DNA of 64,000 nt, from assembly GCA_963170055.1 (NCBI GenBank), contig CAUJGJ010000222.1, positions 1-64,000 on the forward strand. The letters are read 5' to 3'. Shown in pieces: positions 61,206 to 64,000 of this stretch (positions are counted from its first letter, which is position 1; every line of letters begins with the position of its first letter). The notes under the pieces were generated by a model. It saw only the letters and a list, made by a program, of their open reading frames with translations, was not told the origin of the DNA and ran no database searches. The DNA comes from Halisarca cf. caerulea. Lineage: Eukaryota; Porifera; Demospongiae; Chondrillida; Halisarcidae. The position numbers were made by a program, and so were the translations under genes.

Positions 61206-64000
61206 AAATGCCCAAAGACACTTCAGAAACTTCATGTGTGTGAACAGGGAATGTGCATAGTGCTAGTACCAAATTTTAGTCATAGAAAAACCATATTCAA
61301 CACTCCGCAAAAACGCCCACAGCACGTCAGAAACATCATGCGTGTGTACTGGGAAGGTGCATGTTGCTAGTACCTAATTTTTATCTTAGAACCACCATAT
61401 CAAACACTACACAAATACACTTTAAGCAGTTCAGAAACTTCATGTGTGCCCACTGCGAATGTGCATGGTGCTAGTACCAAATTTTCGTCTTAGAACCACC
61501 ATATTCAACACTACACAAAAACTGCCACAGCACTTCAGAAACTTCATGCGTGTGTACTCGGAAGGTGCATGGTGCTAGTACCAAATTTTGGTCTTAGAAC
61601 CACGATATCAAACACTACACAAATACACCCACACCAGTTCAGACACTTCATGTGTGCCCACTGAGAATGTGCGTGGTGTTAGTGCCAAATTTTGGTCTTA
61701 GAACCATCATATCCAACACTACACAAATACGCCCACAGCAGTGCAGAAACTTAATGTGCTTCCACTAGGAATGTGCATGGTGCTAATGCCAAATATATGT
61801 ATTAGCACCAGCATATCCAATAGTGCACAAAAACGCCCACAGCACTTCAGAAACTTCATGCGTGTGCACAGGGAATGTGCATTGTGCTAGTGCCAAATTT
61901 TGGTCTTAGAACCACCATATCCAAAACTACACAAAAACGCCCACAGCACTTCAGAAACTTCATGCGTGTGTACTGGGAATGTGCATGGTGCTAGTGCCAA
62001 ATTTTGGTATTAGAACCACCATATCCAACACTACACAAATACACCCACAGCAATTCAGAAACTTCACATGTGCCCACTGGGAATGTGCGTGGTGCTATTG
62101 ACAAATATTGGTTTTAGAACCAACATATTCAACACTACACAAATATTCCCACAGCACATCAGAAACTTCATGTGTGTCCACTGGGAATGTGCGAGGTGCT
62201 AGTACCATATATTGGTCTCAGAACCACCATATCGAACCCTGCACAAAAACACCCACAGCACTTCAGAAACTTTATGCGTGTGCACTGGGAATGTACATGG
62301 TGCTAGTGCAAAATATTGGTCTTAGAACCACCATATCAAACACTACACAAAAACGCCCACAGCACTTCAGAAACTTCATGCGTGTGTACTGGGAATGTGC
62401 ATGGTGCTAATGCCAAATTTTGGTCTTAGAACCACCATATCCAACACTACACAAATACGCCCACAGCAGTTCAGAAACTTAATGTGTGTCCACTGGGAAT
62501 GTGCATGGTTCTAGTGCCAAATTTCGGTATTAGCACCAACATATTCAACAATACAGAAATACGCCCGCAGATGTTCAGAAACTTCATGTGTGTCCACTGA
62601 GAATGTGCCTGGTGCTAGTGCAAAATTTTGCTCTTAGAACCACCATATCCAACACTACACAAATGCACCCACAGCAATTCAGAAACTTCATGTGTGTCCA
62701 CTGGGAATGAGCGTGGTGCTAATTCCAAATATTGGTATTAGCACCAGCATATTCAACTCCACACAAATACGCCCAAAGCAGTTCAGAAACTTCATGTGTG
62801 TGCACGGGGAATGAGCATGGTGCTAGTGCCAAATTTTGGTCTTAGAACCACCATGTTCAACACTACACAAATACGCCCACAGCACTTCAGAAACTTCATG
62901 CGTTTGTACTGGGAATGGGCATGGTGCTAGAGTCAAATTTTGGTCTTAGAACCACCATATCCAGCACTACACAAATACACCCACAGCAATTCAGAAAATT
63001 CACGTGTGCCCACTGGGAAGGTGCGTGGTGATATTGCCAAATATTGGTTTAAGAACCACCATATTGTACACTACACAAATATGCCCATAGCACTTCAGAA
63101 AATTCAAGTGTGTCCACTGGGAATGTGCATGGTGCTAGTGCCAAATATTGGTCTCAGAACCACCATATCCAACGATACACAAATACACCCACAGCATTTC
63201 AGAAACTTCATGTGTGTCCACTGAGCATGTGCGTGGTGCTAGTACCAAATATTGTTCTTAGAACCACCATATACAACACTACACAAATACGCCCACAGCA
63301 CTTCAGAAACTTCATGCGTGTGCACTAGTAATGTGCATGGTGCTAGTGCAAAATTTTGGTCTTAGAACCACCATATAAAACACTACACAAAAACGCCCAC
63401 AGCACTTCAGAAACTTCATGTGAGTGCACAGGGAATGTGCATGGTGCTAGTACCAAATTTTGATCTTAGAACCACTGTATCAAACACTACACAAATACAC
63501 ACACAGCAGTTCAGAAACTTCATGTGTGTCCACTGAGAATGTGTGTGGTGCTAGTACCAAATTTTGGTCTTAGAACCACCATATCCAACACTACACAAAT
63601 ACGCCCACAGCAGTGCAGAAAACTTAATGTGCTTCCACTAGGAATGTTCATGGTGCTAATGCCAAAGATTTGTATCAGCACCAGCATATCCAATAGTACA
63701 CAAAAACGCCCACAGCACTTCAGAAACTTCATGCGTGTGCACAGGGAATGTGCACGGTGCTAGTGCCAAATTTTGGTCTTAGGACCACCATATCCAAAAT
63801 TACACAAATACACTCACAGACACTTTAGAAACTTCATGTGTGTGCAAAGGGAATGTGCATGGTGCTAGTACCAAATTTTTGTCTTAGAACTACCATATCC
63901 AACACTACAGAAGTACACCCGCAGCAATTCAGAAAGTTCACGTGTGCCCACTGGGAATGTGCGTGGTGCTAGTACCAAATTTTGGTCTTAGAACCACCAT

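Larger units (their letters stand above)
1..64000 (+). repeat. 104-bp satellite array filling the whole window
   Basis: A monomer of about 104 bp is repeated head to tail about 615 times in one orientation. A monomer matching the commonest sequence at every position lies at 45,108-45,211: it begins GAAACTTCATG, passes through CCACTGGGAATGTG, the core GTGCCAAATATTGG and CATATCCAACACTACAC, and ends CCCACAGCACTTCA. The phase GAAAC recurs every 104 bp (for example 5,200, 10,400 and 12,480), with rare shifts from 100-106-bp monomers. The common form has 48 G+C in 104 bp and two CpG sites, at monomer positions 31-32 and 89-90. Both window edges fall inside the array, so it is longer than 64 kb. I see no interruption by other DNA. 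I infer eukaryotic heterochromatin; the family is not one I recognise. Confidence 0.97.
52374..64000 (+). repeat. Block E, diverged (type E) satellite subfamily
   Basis: About 112 monomers of 102-106 bp. Compared with type A they read CATGCGTGTGCAC, GTGCATGGTGC, CCAAATTTTGGTCTTAG, GAACCACCATATCC and CAAAAACGCCC. At least three monomer classes alternate: the main class; one with CTTAATGTGCTTGCACTAGG, GCTAATGCCAAAG and ATTTGTATTAGCACC; and one with CCACTGAGAATGTG and CAAATACRCCCACAGCAGTTCAG. Many monomers carry one extra base in CACAGACACTTCAG (105 bp). Substitution load between neighbours is higher than in blocks C and D. No genes are visible; the longest open frames (100-119 codons near 59,583-62,410) run across monomers in shifting frames. 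Confidence 0.87.

Noticed and set aside
1507..63763. More than a hundred open reading frames of 60-119 codons on both strands, with recurring peptides such as MCPLGMCVVLVPNIG and CGRICVVLDMLVLIPIFG
   Set aside because: They occur at the same monomer phase again and again on both strands, often overlapping at the same coordinates. Because 104 is two more than a multiple of three, a frame passes through the repeat in all three phases and soon meets a stop such as TAG in GCTAG or TATTAG. No domain, signal peptide, consistent start context or codon bias is visible. They are by-products of the repeat.
1..64000. CRISPR array, because of regular short repeats
   Set aside because: Monomers are contiguous with no unique spacers, far longer than CRISPR repeats, and variable throughout.
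1..64000. CENP-B box in the monomer
   Set aside because: The required pattern TTCG, four bases, A, two bases, CGGG is not found on either strand in the monomer variants I checked. The nearest, the rare CAAATTCGCCCACAG, lacks the A and CGGG.
1..64000. tRNA- or 5S-derived repeat (RNA polymerase III A and B boxes)
   Set aside because: GGTGCTAGTGCC does not fit the B box (GGTTCGANNCC), no A box at proper spacing is found, and no cloverleaf is visible.
1..64000. Transposable elements, terminal inverted repeats or insertion target sites
   Set aside because: No sequence other than the satellite is present. The inverted repeat in each monomer is internal to the 104-bp unit and is not flanked by duplicated target sites.
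1..64000. Telomeric repeat tracts or human satellite II/III type GGAAT arrays
   Set aside because: GGAAT appears once per monomer within CTGGGAATGTG but never as tandem GGAAT units, and no telomere-like hexamer tract is present.
1..64000. Naming the species or a known satellite family
   Set aside because: I do not recognise the 104-bp monomer. A search of the consensus against a repeat database and raw reads would decide it; a hit in one lineage would identify the source.

Overview
The whole 64 kb window is one uninterrupted satellite DNA array. A monomer of about 104 bp, at about 46% GC in the commonest form, is repeated roughly 615 times head to tail on the same strand from the first base to the last. 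I see no unique flanking sequence, no transposable element, no RNA gene and no credible protein-coding gene. This architecture (long homogeneous array, many variants, higher-order repeats) points to a eukaryotic chromosome, most likely centromeric, pericentromeric, subtelomeric or other constitutive heterochromatin. I do not recognise the satellite family and cannot name the organism. Frequent CG to TG and CG to CA changes at the two CpG sites of the monomer hint at a genome with cytosine methylation.

Layout. (1) 1-364 is a fragment of the block D type, base-for-base identical to 48,223-48,586. (2) Block A, 365 to about 12,060, carries variants such as CCTCTTGG, GTGGATCTAG, AATAATGG and TCCCCTGG, with 2-, 7-, 10-, 21- and 22-monomer repeats. 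(3) Block B, about 12,061-15,640, is more irregular, with 7-, 9-, 15- and 16-monomer spacings. (4) Block C, about 15,641-31,403, is the most regular: a 2,288-bp (22-monomer) unit occurs at 16,936, 19,224 and 22,032, and again at 26,502 as a 23-monomer version; a 5-monomer sub-array closes the block. (5) Block D, 31,404-52,373, is marked by 102-bp monomers with a 2-bp deletion and by 17-, 19-, 20- and 23-monomer periods. (6) Block E, 52,374-64,000, is a clearly diverged sister subfamily (AAATTTTGGTCTTAGAACC instead of AAATATTGGTATTAGCACC) with a 1,355-bp 13-monomer unit present almost three times.

Nothing here works together as a gene set. The interest lies in how the array evolved: nested higher-order repeats, a sharp subfamily switch, chimeric monomers joining the two subfamilies, copies shared across tens of kilobases, a strong dyad (potential hairpin) in each monomer, and a GAANNTTC heat-shock-element-like motif in most monomers. 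Short open reading frames of 60-119 codons occur on both strands, but they are by-products of the repeat. Block edges given as approximate were read by eye from diagnostic variants.
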